From Bacillota bacterium (GTDB lineage: Bacteria; Bacillota; Clostridia; Lachnospirales; Lachnospiraceae): DNA of 21,181 nucleotides. The notes below the pieces were generated by a model, which made no database searches, had not been told where the DNA came from, and saw only the letters and a list, made by a program, of their open reading frames with translations. Position 1 is the stretch's first letter; every line of letters begins with the position of its first letter. Shown one piece after another: positions 14,431-21,181 of the stretch. The DNA lies in contig JAEZVF010000052.1 in NCBI GenBank assembly GCA_023443225.1, positions 1-21,181 on the forward strand, in the 5' to 3' direction. The position numbers and the translations under genes are program-made.

Positions 14431-15147
14431 GTGATGGAGTTAGATGTGAAAATAGAATATTTGGCATCTATTGAGGAATTGATTGATAGGCACTCTGGTT
14501 TTGAGTTTTTGAAAAAAGTAGATTTGAAGAATCAGAGTGCAAGCGGTTGGATTATAAATGGTATGCCGTCTTATGAGATACAGGTACTATTTCTTGGGAA
14601 AACGGGTTATGGTAAATCAACTACTATTAATCGACTTGTAGGTAGAGATGTACTTGAAACATCAGACATTGAGGTTTGTACCAAGGTCCTACATTCTGTA
14701 GAATACAAAATTAATGAATCAAATTTTTATTTCTCCTTTAATGATTTTCCCGGGATTGGTGAAGAAGTACAGGCAGATATCAAGTATATGGAATGGTATA
14801 AAGAAATGCTTAATTACTCTCATTGTGTAGTTTATATATTGAGAGCAGATCAAAGAGACTATGCTCTAGACGAGGCTTTGTTTCATTCCTTGTTTCCTCA
14901 GAGAGCAGATAAGGAAAAAGTGATTATTGCATTAAATTTTGCTGACAAGGTGGAGCCCTTAAATCGGCTTGGGAAAATTACAGAGGAACAAAAGATAAAT
15001 TTACAGAAAAAGATCAGAAGTATTAAGAGACTGTTTGGGACATCTCAAGTCATGTATTATAGTGCGTTGGATGAAATGAATTTTAATATTCTTGTAAGTA
15101 AAATCCTCCAAGTTGTAAAGCGGGAAATAAAAGCAAAATTAAATTAG
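14431..15147 (+). CDS. Second P-loop GTPase, divergent partner
   Basis: A 238-residue GTPase related to but clearly different from its neighbour. Motifs: P-loop GKTGYGKS (56-63), G3 DFPG (105-108), a degenerate G4 NFAD (169-172) and G5 SAL (211-213). It lacks the CFI-box domain and the long linker. It starts with GTG directly after the upstream TAA; ATG at 14434 is an equally good choice, and the only ribosome-site-like sequence is AAGG inside the previous gene, so translation is probably coupled. The unequal G4 motifs suggest that one of the pair may bind or hydrolyse nucleotide less well. Confidence 0.85.
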   Translation: MMELDVKIEYLASIEELIDRHSGFEFLKKVDLKNQSASGWIINGMPSYEIQVLFLGKTGYGKSTTINRLVGRDVLETSDIEVCTKVLHSVEYKINESNFYFSFNDFPGIGEEVQADIKYMEWYKEMLNYSHCVVYILRADQRDYALDEALFHSLFPQRADKEKVIIALNFADKVEPLNRLGKITEEQKINLQKKIRSIKRLFGTSQVMYYSALDEMNFNILVSKILQVVKREIKAKLN

Positions 15148-15198
15148 CATGGGAACACATACAACACAGCTTAATAGATAAAACAGGAGGGGCGTAAT

Positions 15199-15789
15199 AT
15201 GTACTGCAGTAATTGTGGGAAACAATACGAAGGAAATTTTTGCCCGGATTGTGGGTTTGCCTCACAAAATACTAACGAAAATTTCCAAAGTAGTAACAGC
15301 GAAGGCCTTGGACTTAGTGATTCCAAAGAAAGTAATAAGGAATTTTCAGACAAGGCAATAGAGGTGGATGATTACGAGTTTAACGATTTAGACAAGGTAA
15401 TCAATAGGTTATGTAGCTTTTTCGAAATTCCTAAACTAACGGATGACCAGTACAGAAACACAATTATCAAAAGAACTCTGGCAGAATTTTTGTTATGTGT
15501 GCCTCTGGTGATTTGGCTATTCTGGTTATCATATATTTCTTATAAGAATGCAGGTTTTTTAACAGCGGTTATTGTTTTTATTTTGCTTTTTGTCGTTTTG
15601 ACTATTGTTTGTTGGATTTTGGGATTGGGAAAATCTCAAAAAAGGCTGGATAAATATGATCGGATTAAAAAAGAAGTAGGAAAAGAAGCAGCAGTCCTTT
15701 CATTAGAGTCAGGTCATAATTTTAATCCAGGTTGTATTTTTGCGGTTGCTTTGGTCTTATTACTATTGGTTCTCATGTCATTTTGTTAA
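15199..15789 (+). CDS. Zinc-ribbon membrane protein
   Basis: A 196-residue protein with an N-terminal zinc ribbon (Cys3, Cys6, Cys15, Cys18 in CSNCG...CPDCG), an acidic serine-rich linker to about 60, a short helical segment, and three predicted membrane helices (about 97-114, 119-142 and 178-195). The ribbon would face the cytoplasm. AGGAGGGG precedes the ATG. It resembles the many zinc-ribbon membrane proteins of clostridia, whose roles are mostly unknown. Its place directly after the GTPases suggests that it anchors or senses them at the membrane. Confidence 0.82.
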   Translation: MYCSNCGKQYEGNFCPDCGFASQNTNENFQSSNSEGLGLSDSKESNKEFSDKAIEVDDYEFNDLDKVINRLCSFFEIPKLTDDQYRNTIIKRTLAEFLLCVPLVIWLFWLSYISYKNAGFLTAVIVFILLFVVLTIVCWILGLGKSQKRLDKYDRIKKEVGKEAAVLSLESGHNFNPGCIFAVALVLLLLVLMSFC

Positions 15790-17610
15790 ATGAAAAAGAT
15801 TGTATTGAAATTTAGGGGGATTTTTAACAGGCACAGCAACGTGGTAAAGGGCAATGTAATGATTATAATTATTTGTATGCTTATGTATCTATGCAATGAA
15901 CTCTATTTTGAAAGAAGTTTTAGCAGTATTTGGATACATGGATATTTTAATGATTGCTTGGCTGGGATTATTCTTTTATCCTATGTCCAAATAGTATTTT
16001 TACTGTTCTTCACTAAAGAAATTTCATTTACTCAAACAATAGTATTAGTATTTTTTTCAGGGCTTTACTGGGAGTTTATTGCACCATTATATAGATTGGA
16101 GGCAGTCACAGATTATAGAGATATTATTGCTTATGAGCTTGGTGGGGTAATTTGCTTTATGATTAACAAAAGAATTATTGGGAGAAAAAAAATGAAGTGT
16201 TTAAAATGTGGATATGAATTAAAAGATGGCGAGAGATTCTGCTCCAAGTGTGGAGAAAGGTCAGCAGAAAGCTGCCCCCAATGTGGGAAATTGTTGACAG
16301 GAGGGATGAAATTTTGTGTTAATTGTGGATACTCCCTTATACAGGAAAAGAATCGGATCATTCGGCCTGAAAGAACAAAAGAAAGCTTTATTGAAGAACT
16401 AAAACAGCTAACACAACGGGATAGCAACAGTAAAGCTGTTTTGGCAATGTTTGGGACTAAGATATTTAGTAAATATTTATATCCGTTCTTATTAGAGGAT
16501 GAAGAATTAGTTACCATGGATTTTATACAGTCAAAGCTGCTCTTTGCAAGACACAGGAAAGAATTTGTTGCTTTGACAAACCAAAGGGTTATTAAATTTG
16601 AAAAAATGAGATACTGCAAGCCCAGAATAGAGATCTGTTTCTTACCTGAACTAAAGACGGTTGATGCAGATGAACCTTCCAATGCGGTGACTGGTACTTT
16701 CGTAGGCGAAAAACTTACTGTTAAATGTTTAGACAGAGAGATATGTATGCGTATGGTGGGGAAAGGAGCAGCAAAAGGGTTTAAAGGCAGAATACTAGAA
16801 GAGAGGGAACGATCTGATACAGACCCCAGTATACGGAAAATTCCTAATAGTGAAATAAATCAGATAAAGAAAAGGACTGAGAAAAATAATAGGAAATCAG
16901 TAAGAAAAATTATTGGATTTATATCTGTAGCAGTGTTTGTTGTCATTGCAGCAGTAATTATAGGAAGCGGGAACAGTACAAATGAACTGTCAGGATATCT
17001 TCCTCTTGCCAGAGCTGATGTAATGAAGTTTATTAATAAACATCAATTGAAGAAAGATGAGACGGATAATATTTATAAAAATGATGAACTGGCAGTGGTG
17101 TTAAATGAAAATGGTAATATTGAGGTATTACTAATATCATCTGCAGATTATTCTCTTTATGGTTTGACGGTCGGCAGTGAATTCAATTTGGAGAGAGAAG
17201 GAAAACAACTGACAGAACATAATTACGGTTATATCGCGGATGTAGATAATACGATACTTTACGGAATAATGAGTGGAAGCGATACGCCAGGAGGGGATAG
17301 GCAGATTGGTATTGTATTAAATAATGAAGATTTGATAACGGAAATTTTATATATGGCTTCTGGCTCTCAATCTATCATGGACTCTATTAACGGTATGGAT
17401 AATGGTGAACTGGGGACACAGGAATCCAAGAATGATTCTAGCTCAGTTTTAGATACTGGAAGAGAAAATAGTAACAGCGAAACTTTGGCGCCTCTGACGT
17501 TAGAAAAAGTGTTTGATAATTCAGTGTATATATCTGATACAACTGGTACTGGAATGATTTTAGGTAATAACAATAATGTTTCTTATATTCTGTTTTTTAA
17601 TCAATCCTGA
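15790..17610 (+). CDS. Membrane protein fused to zinc-ribbon/PH-like protein, probably by a change in an A8 tract
   Basis: As read, 606 residues. Residues 1-134 form a four-helix membrane protein (about 22-38, 55-75, 82-100 and 113-128). From Met135 a second protein seems to start, with two zinc ribbons (Cys137/140/151/154 and Cys162/165/176/179), a PH-like domain (about 220-340), a membrane helix (373-391) and an outside domain. The ATG of Met135 has its own GGAG at 8 bases. With one A fewer in A8 (16185-16192), the first frame would end at TGA overlapping that ATG, a normal gene junction. The frame ends at an in-frame TGA (17608-17610), and the same frame continues into the YARHG segment. 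It begins directly after the previous stop with no ribosome site, so coupling is likely. Confidence 0.72.
   Translation: MKKIVLKFRGIFNRHSNVVKGNVMIIIICMLMYLCNELYFERSFSSIWIHGYFNDCLAGIILLSYVQIVFLLFFTKEISFTQTIVLVFFSGLYWEFIAPLYRLEAVTDYRDIIAYELGGVICFMINKRIIGRKKMKCLKCGYELKDGERFCSKCGERSAESCPQCGKLLTGGMKFCVNCGYSLIQEKNRIIRPERTKESFIEELKQLTQRDSNSKAVLAMFGTKIFSKYLYPFLLEDEELVTMDFIQSKLLFARHRKEFVALTNQRVIKFEKMRYCKPRIEICFLPELKTVDADEPSNAVTGTFVGEKLTVKCLDREICMRMVGKGAAKGFKGRILEERERSDTDPSIRKIPNSEINQIKKRTEKNNRKSVRKIIGFISVAVFVVIAAVIIGSGNSTNELSGYLPLARADVMKFINKHQLKKDETDNIYKNDELAVVLNENGNIEVLLISSADYSLYGLTVGSEFNLEREGKQLTEHNYGYIADVDNTILYGIMSGSDTPGGDRQIGIVLNNEDLITEILYMASGSQSIMDSINGMDNGELGTQESKNDSSSVLDTGRENSNSETLAPLTLEKVFDNSVYISDTTGTGMILGNNNNVSYILFFNQS
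16183..16195 (+). other. A8 homopolymer at a putative gene junction
   Basis: Eight A bases (16185-16192) end at the A of an ATG that itself is followed by A, giving ATGA. Polymerase slippage by one base would switch between a fused product and two separate proteins. A sequencing error or true mutation is equally possible. Confidence 0.5.
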
Positions 17611-18135
17611 ATATTATGGGATGGAACGCTTGCAGGGTATGCACCTATGGAACATGGAGGGTTGCAGTTAAGAATGAACGGCTATGATTACCCTGCAGCA
17701 ATTCAAAGCTGGATAGAGATCACATGGAGTTCTTCGGAACAGGCAGCATTTCCAGAGGTGCATGTGCAAGGTAACAATGGTATGGCGTATAGTGGAAAAT
17801 ATTCATTTTCTCATATGCTGACAGAGGAAGAAAAAGACATGAGTACAGTTTCGAAAGGGGATCCATCAGATGAATATATTTTACCAGATAGTAATTCCAG
17901 ATATATGGATGTAAATGAAATAAACGGCATGTCCAAAGAGGAGTTACGTTTAGCCAGGAATGAGATATATGCAAGGCATGGGAGAATATTTAGCTCCTCG
18001 GATTTAAATGACTATTTTAATAGTATGGCTTGGTATGTCGGATGTGTATCTGCAGAGGAGTTTGATGATTCCGTTTTAAACGAGTACGAAAAATCGAATC
18101 TGGATTTAATTAAGAGCATTGAAGGAACAAAATAA
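17611..18135 (+). pseudogene. C-terminal YARHG segment cut off by an in-frame TGA
   Basis: The reading frame after the TGA at 17608 stays open to TAA 18133-18135 in the same frame as the preceding gene. The first ATG is at 17647, giving 162 residues, but it is preceded only by a weak AGGG. The YARHG domain is clear: ELRLARNEIYARHGRIF followed by MAWYVGC and LNEYEKSNLDLI. In related zinc-ribbon proteins YARHG is the extracellular C-terminal domain of the same chain. I therefore read this as the broken end of the PH-like protein, by nonsense mutation or by read-through of TGA. A separately translated protein is the alternative; it has no signal peptide. Confidence 0.65.
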
Positions 18136-18155
18136 CAAAAGGTGAGGTACATACT

Positions 18156-18935
18156 ATGAGAAAGAGATTTACATTATTAGCAGCAGCCATTTGTCTGAGC
18201 AGTGTATTGTCTGCATTTCCTGTATATGCGGATAGTGATAACCAAGAATGGGATGAGACCTTTGAGACTGAAAGCAATGATGGAGGGCACGATAATTCTG
18301 AGTCTGATGGACATTGGGTGCAGACAGAATCAGGTTGGGCTTATTATGACAACAATGGGCATATGAAAACTGGCTGGTTTAAAGATAAGGGATTTTGGTA
18401 TTATTCTGATCCGAGTGGAATGATGATTGCCAATGCCTGGATCACTACCGGGGGAAACTGGTATCGGACTGCAGGCGAAGGGAATTTATTGCTGGGCAGT
18501 TACAAAATAGAAACTCAAGATAACCGCTATTATAATGCGGATTCACTTCAATGGGAAAATTCGATTTTGTACACAGGAAAATATACTTTTGATGAATCCA
18601 CTGGTTCTAGTACCAGTGATCCCAGAGAAAAGAAGTTTGATGGAAATTATACTTATGCTGGGGATGCAAAAGGTAATGCTCTTAATGTTGGGGATAAAGT
18701 TATATTGCTGGATCTGGCAGCAGGCGGATTGTATGGACCGTATGGTCAGGTAACAGCTATTGACGGTACTAATTTTCAGGTATACTGGTATGATTACATA
18801 GATGTGCTGTATGGTGCATCACATATATATGAATTTTACTCGAGCAGCATGAGAGGGGTTTTTACCGGCGTGTATGACATTCCTTCTTATGGTTGGCACA
18901 CATCAAATACGGCTTCTGGTATATATAAAAGGTAG
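18156..18935 (+). CDS. Secreted protein with choline-binding-type cell-wall repeats
   Basis: A 259-residue exported protein. It has a signal peptide (MRKRFTLLAAAICLSS..., likely cut after VYA25), then an acidic Ser/Asn-rich linker (26-52), and two to three cell-wall-binding repeats (GWAYYDNNGHMKTGWF, GFWYYSDPSGMMIANAW, TGGNWYR; about 53-104). The C-terminal half is an unrecognised beta-rich domain with many Tyr and Gly. It lies 20 bases after the YARHG frame with AAGGTGAGG as ribosome site, so it belongs to the operon. It would attach to teichoic or lipoteichoic acid on the surface. It lacks LysM and SLH motifs. Confidence 0.82.
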   Translation: MRKRFTLLAAAICLSSVLSAFPVYADSDNQEWDETFETESNDGGHDNSESDGHWVQTESGWAYYDNNGHMKTGWFKDKGFWYYSDPSGMMIANAWITTGGNWYRTAGEGNLLLGSYKIETQDNRYYNADSLQWENSILYTGKYTFDESTGSSTSDPREKKFDGNYTYAGDAKGNALNVGDKVILLDLAAGGLYGPYGQVTAIDGTNFQVYWYDYIDVLYGASHIYEFYSSSMRGVFTGVYDIPSYGWHTSNTASGIYKR

Positions 18936-18936
18936 T

Positions 18937-18965
18937 TTGGAAAATTAAAATAATTCTGATATATA
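18937..18965 (+). promoter_or_regulatory. Promoter of the DUF932 gene
   Basis: TTGGAA (18937-18942) and TATATA (18960-18965) are 17 bases apart. It begins two bases after the stop codon of the secreted protein, so the DUF932 unit can be transcribed separately from the operon. Confidence 0.65.
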
Positions 18966-19009
18966 TTATCTCCTTGAATAAAAAAATCAAATTAATTCAA
19001 GGAGGTAAT
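18965..19009 (+). promoter_or_regulatory. Hairpin covering the ribosome site of the DUF932 gene
   Basis: The arms 18965-18979 and 18995-19009 pair over 15 positions with one G-T pair. The perfect core is CTCCTTGAAT/ATTCAAGGAG around a 15-base loop, and the right arm contains the ribosome site AAGGAGG (18999-19005). Transcription should start near 18972, so the RNA stem would keep about 8 pairs. It could hide the ribosome site, act as DNA operator, or weakly terminate upstream transcripts. Confidence 0.6.
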
Positions 19010-19013
19010 TTTT

Positions 19014-19946
19014 ATGTCAGCAAATGTTGAAAGCATGTTTTACACGAGAGAAAAACCGTGGCATGGATTGGGGACAATGGTGCAGGAGGCGCCAGCCTCA
19101 GCGGAGGCTTTAGTACTGGCCGGACTGGATTGGAATGTAATTCAGCAACCGATTCAGACCAGTGAAGGAATAATGATATCGGGATTTCAGGCAAACATAA
19201 GGGAAACGGATAAGAAAGTGTTAGGAGTCGTTACAAATCGATATAAAGTTGTCCAGAACACAGATGCGTTTGCATTTACGGATCAACTACTGGGAGAGGG
19301 GGTTACGTATGAAACTGCTGGTTCTCTCCAAGGAGGGCGCCGGATCTGGCTTCTTGCAAAACTTCCCCAGCGTTATATTATAAGTGGAGATGAACTTGAA
19401 ACTTATATTGTATTTATGAATGCGCATGATGGGGCGGGTGGGATAAAGGCAGCAGTCACTCCGATTCGGGTAGTTTGTCAGAATACATTGAATCTAGCGT
19501 TAACAACAGCTAAGAGATCCTGGTCTGCAAATCATACTGGTAATATTGAGGGAAAGATGGAAGATGCAAGAGCCGCGTTACTTTATGCCGGCAAGTATAT
19601 GGCAGAGCTCGGTAAGGCAATTGATGCATTAAGCCGTGTAAAGATTACAGATCATCAGGTTTATGAATATATTGATGCATTATTTCCTTTGCTTGAAGAG
19701 CCTACAGAACAGCAGCAGAAGAATTTGATGAGAATGAAAGAGGATTTAAAAATCAGGTATTTTGATGCTCCTGATCTGAAAAGTGTAGGATATAATGGTT
19801 GGCGCTTTGTGAACTCCGTGTCTGATTTCGCGACTCATGCAAAACCGATAAGAGAGAGGACGAATTATAAGGAAAGTCTTTTTTCACGTACTATAGAAGG
19901 AAATGCAATAATTGATAAAGCTTATGAGTTGGTGATGGCGAGGTGA
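19014..19946 (+). CDS. DUF932 phage/plasmid-like protein
   Basis: A 310-residue protein of the DUF932 family (phage/plasmid-like protein, TIGR03299), often found on conjugative elements and plasmids of Firmicutes; function unknown. Typical features are the start ANVESMFYTREKPWHGLGT, the strands VVTNRYKVVQNTDAF and VCQNTLNLAL, and the C-terminal NGWRFVNSVSDFATHA. AAGGAGG lies 8 bases before the ATG and is buried in a hairpin. It has its own promoter and overlaps the next gene by four bases (GTGA). Confidence 0.88.
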   Translation: MSANVESMFYTREKPWHGLGTMVQEAPASAEALVLAGLDWNVIQQPIQTSEGIMISGFQANIRETDKKVLGVVTNRYKVVQNTDAFAFTDQLLGEGVTYETAGSLQGGRRIWLLAKLPQRYIISGDELETYIVFMNAHDGAGGIKAAVTPIRVVCQNTLNLALTTAKRSWSANHTGNIEGKMEDARAALLYAGKYMAELGKAIDALSRVKITDHQVYEYIDALFPLLEEPTEQQQKNLMRMKEDLKIRYFDAPDLKSVGYNGWRFVNSVSDFATHAKPIRERTNYKESLFSRTIEGNAIIDKAYELVMAR

Positions 19947-20230
19947 GAAATAGATGTAAAAAAACGGCTTTCATAATAGGGCTAAAAAACGGGCTACAGA
20001 AAAAACGGAAATGGGAAATCCTAAGTGAGTGCAGAGATTTTCTATTTCTGGTTCAGAATATGGATCTAGAGATACTTGATTTATTTGAAGCTCAAATTGA
20101 AGAATACCTGAATATGTCTGAGCTTACAGAGCACTATTTGAATAAAGTTCCCATGAGCGTATGCTGGTATGAGGGACTTATTGACACAGAAATGTTACTG
20201 ATGGAAATGAAAGACTATGTATTTCTATGA
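19943..20230 (+). CDS. Small acidic protein coupled to DUF932
   Basis: A 95-residue protein that I cannot assign. The N-terminal 25 residues are basic and may be non-native; the rest is acidic and helical (LVQNMDLEILDLFEAQIEEYL, WYEGLIDTEMLLMEMKDY). It starts with GTG inside the last codon of DUF932 (GTGA overlap), so translation is coupled; the nearby ATG at 19954 is followed at once by TAA and cannot be used. An acidic small partner of DUF932 proteins is plausible from the layout but is inference. Confidence 0.6.
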   Translation: MRNRCKKTAFIIGLKNGLQKKRKWEILSECRDFLFLVQNMDLEILDLFEAQIEEYLNMSELTEHYLNKVPMSVCWYEGLIDTEMLLMEMKDYVFL

Positions 20231-20248
20231 AACGATTCTGGTATAGCA

Positions 20249-20277
20249 TTGAAGTATGGCCATTGCTTGGGTATAAT
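20249..20277 (+). promoter_or_regulatory. Strong promoter of the nucleotidyltransferase gene
   Basis: TTGAAG (20249-20254) and a perfect TATAAT (20272-20277) are 17 bases apart. The start codon lies 38 bases downstream of the -10 box. Confidence 0.75.
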
Positions 20278-20315
20278 AAAAGCAGGTGAAAATCTGTGAA
20301 GGGAGAAATATGTAA

Positions 20316-20741
20316 ATGACTGTTTTTGAAAGATTGAAAGTAGTAGAAGATTTTGCAACTGCTATAAAACATAGATATCCACAGACAGATCAGTATAATG
20401 TGCTGATATTTGGCAGCTTTCTCACTGAACGATATACAGATGAATCTGATATAGACATAGGTATTTTCTCTATGATATCGGGACTTAGCTTTCGCCTATA
20501 CTCCTTTACAAAAGATTATTTTGATCAATTAAATATCGACAGTGATGTAGTACGTATGAACCTGTCTGAATCTCAATATATTAATATTTCCATTGTGACG
20601 GGACAGAAATTTGCTGTAACTGATTATTGCCCTGAAAATCTAATTGATTATACCAAAAAGATGATTGGGTGCTATGGAGATAATCCCCAGGAGATGATTG
20701 TGAAACAACTGCGTCAGGAGGTCGGGCATGAGTTTGTTTAA
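20316..20741 (+). CDS. MNT-type nucleotidyltransferase-fold protein
   Basis: A 141-residue minimal nucleotidyltransferase. The active site is complete: GSF (33-35), the metal-binding aspartates 45 and 47 in SDIDIG, and Asp77 in SDVVR as the third carboxylate. Members of this family act as antitoxins paired with HEPN-domain toxins, AMPylating the toxin, or as orphan enzymes. GGGAG lies 11 bases before the ATG; a strong promoter precedes it. A frame overlapping its stop codon with a very good ribosome site (GGAGG) starts the presumed partner, which is now broken. No HEPN gene is intact in the window. Confidence 0.82.
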   Translation: MTVFERLKVVEDFATAIKHRYPQTDQYNVLIFGSFLTERYTDESDIDIGIFSMISGLSFRLYSFTKDYFDQLNIDSDVVRMNLSESQYINISIVTGQKFAVTDYCPENLIDYTKKMIGCYGDNPQEMIVKQLRQEVGHEFV

Positions 20742-20927
20742 TAAAGTACTAAGGTATGATGCGATAGCCTCTTTTGCTGACAGAAATGAGAACGTCCATG
20801 TATATTAGAATTATAAAGTAAACATGAAACTGTACTTGAAAATGTTCAGAACTACAGGACTAAGTATCAAATAATCAACCATATTTTATGGAATTATTAC
20901 GAGAAAGAAAATATTCTGCAAAAGTAG
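20728..20927 (+). pseudogene. Decayed small partner gene of the nucleotidyltransferase
   Basis: An ATG at 20728 overlaps the end of the previous gene and follows AGGAGG at 7 bases. It encodes MSLFNKVLRYDAIASFADRN and more, but stops at TAG 20806 after 26 residues. The frame continues with NYKVN. A one-base shift near 20820 then opens a coding-like frame HETVLENVQNYRTKYQIINH to WNYYEKENILQK, ending at TAG 20925-20927. Repairing one stop and one base gives about 67 residues. A terminator follows closely, as expected for the end of an operon. I cannot name the family; a HEPN-type toxin is possible but the RxxxxH motif is not clear. Confidence 0.5.
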
Positions 20928-20948
20928 TAGAAAAAAAGTTGTATAGAT

Positions 20949-20986
20949 GGGAAGTATCTTGCTTAAACACTGGATGCTTCCTTTTT
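20949..20986 (+). terminator. Terminator after the nucleotidyltransferase unit
   Basis: GGAAGTATC (20950-20958) pairs with GATGCTTCC (20973-20981) with one G-T pair, around a 14-base loop, followed by TTTTT. Confidence 0.75.
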
Positions 20987-21181
20987 ATATGGAAAGGATC
21001 TAACGTATATGAAAAGTATGACTCAGGAAGAAAAGGTAATCAATATGATGAAGCGTATGCGATGAATAACCTGCCGTTCCACAAATTCCGGCATCTATGA
21101 AATAATAGAGACAACCAGGAGTGTCTCGATTCAAATCGGTTCTCGATTGACTACTTTGTATTCGTTCACTACAATTCTTCG
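20987..21181 (+). other. Right edge with a short broken ORF and small hairpin
   Basis: GGAAAGGA is followed by ATG 21009 and an 18-residue frame beginning MKSMTQEEKVINMMKRM, which stops at TGA 21063. The same frame then stays open to the window end. The peptide looks like the start of a small helix-rich phage-type regulator, so this may be a broken gene. GAGACA/TGTCTC (21108-21113 and 21122-21127) is a short hairpin, and TCTCGATT occurs twice nearby. Confidence 0.25.

Noticed and set aside
16131..16682. 183-codon minus-strand frame
   Set aside because: It is antisense to zinc-ribbon and PH-like motifs that are clearly real.
21108..21148. Right att site of the element at the window end
   Set aside because: The short hairpin and TCTCGATT repeats show no match to the tRNA-Cys 3' end.

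Overview
The window looks like part of an integrated mobile element (integrative conjugative/mobilizable element or phage-derived island) in a low-GC Firmicute, most probably a gut clostridium of the Lachnospiraceae type. This rests on AT-rich DNA with strong AGGAGG ribosome sites, family content (choline-binding cell-wall repeats, zinc-ribbon/YARHG membrane proteins, a DUF932 phage/plasmid protein, a Mor-like activator, excisionase-type HTH) and tyrosine recombinases next to a tRNA gene. No species can be named from sequence alone, and no conjugation machinery or second att site is visible here.

Layout. 1-180: the end of one tRNA, a complete tRNA-Cys(GCA) and a terminator. 237-4740: two paralogous tyrosine recombinases in the same orientation on either side of a DUF4143-type AAA ATPase and a gene remnant. 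4947-8541: a very AT-rich module of an SF2 helicase with a coupled 98-residue protein, divergent from a 413-residue protein of unknown function; it reads like a candidate defence or accessory module. 8621-11563: a small excisionase-type HTH protein, a 15-bp dyad and an 860-residue primase-like/zinc/helicase fusion, a plausible replication module. 11564-12140: a long intergenic region with a promoter, a possible pseudoknotted RNA and a terminator (candidate ncRNA of about 250 nt), followed by several ribosome-site-like motifs ahead of a Mor-like activator.

12571-18935: an XRE repressor faces a rightward operon across a lambda-like divergent switch with three 13-bp operator repeats. The operon starts with a 45-residue peptide that resembles the repressor's own C-terminus. 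It continues with two different GTPases, a zinc-ribbon membrane protein, a membrane/zinc-ribbon/PH-like/YARHG protein (apparently altered by an A8 tract and an in-frame TGA) and a secreted choline-binding-repeat protein. This GTPase-membrane-cell-surface cassette under repressor control is the best candidate in the window for an undescribed system. 18937-20230: a DUF932 gene whose ribosome site lies in a hairpin, and a coupled small protein. 20249-20986: an MNT-type nucleotidyltransferase with its own strong promoter, a decayed partner gene and a terminator. The last 200 bases hold only a short broken ORF.
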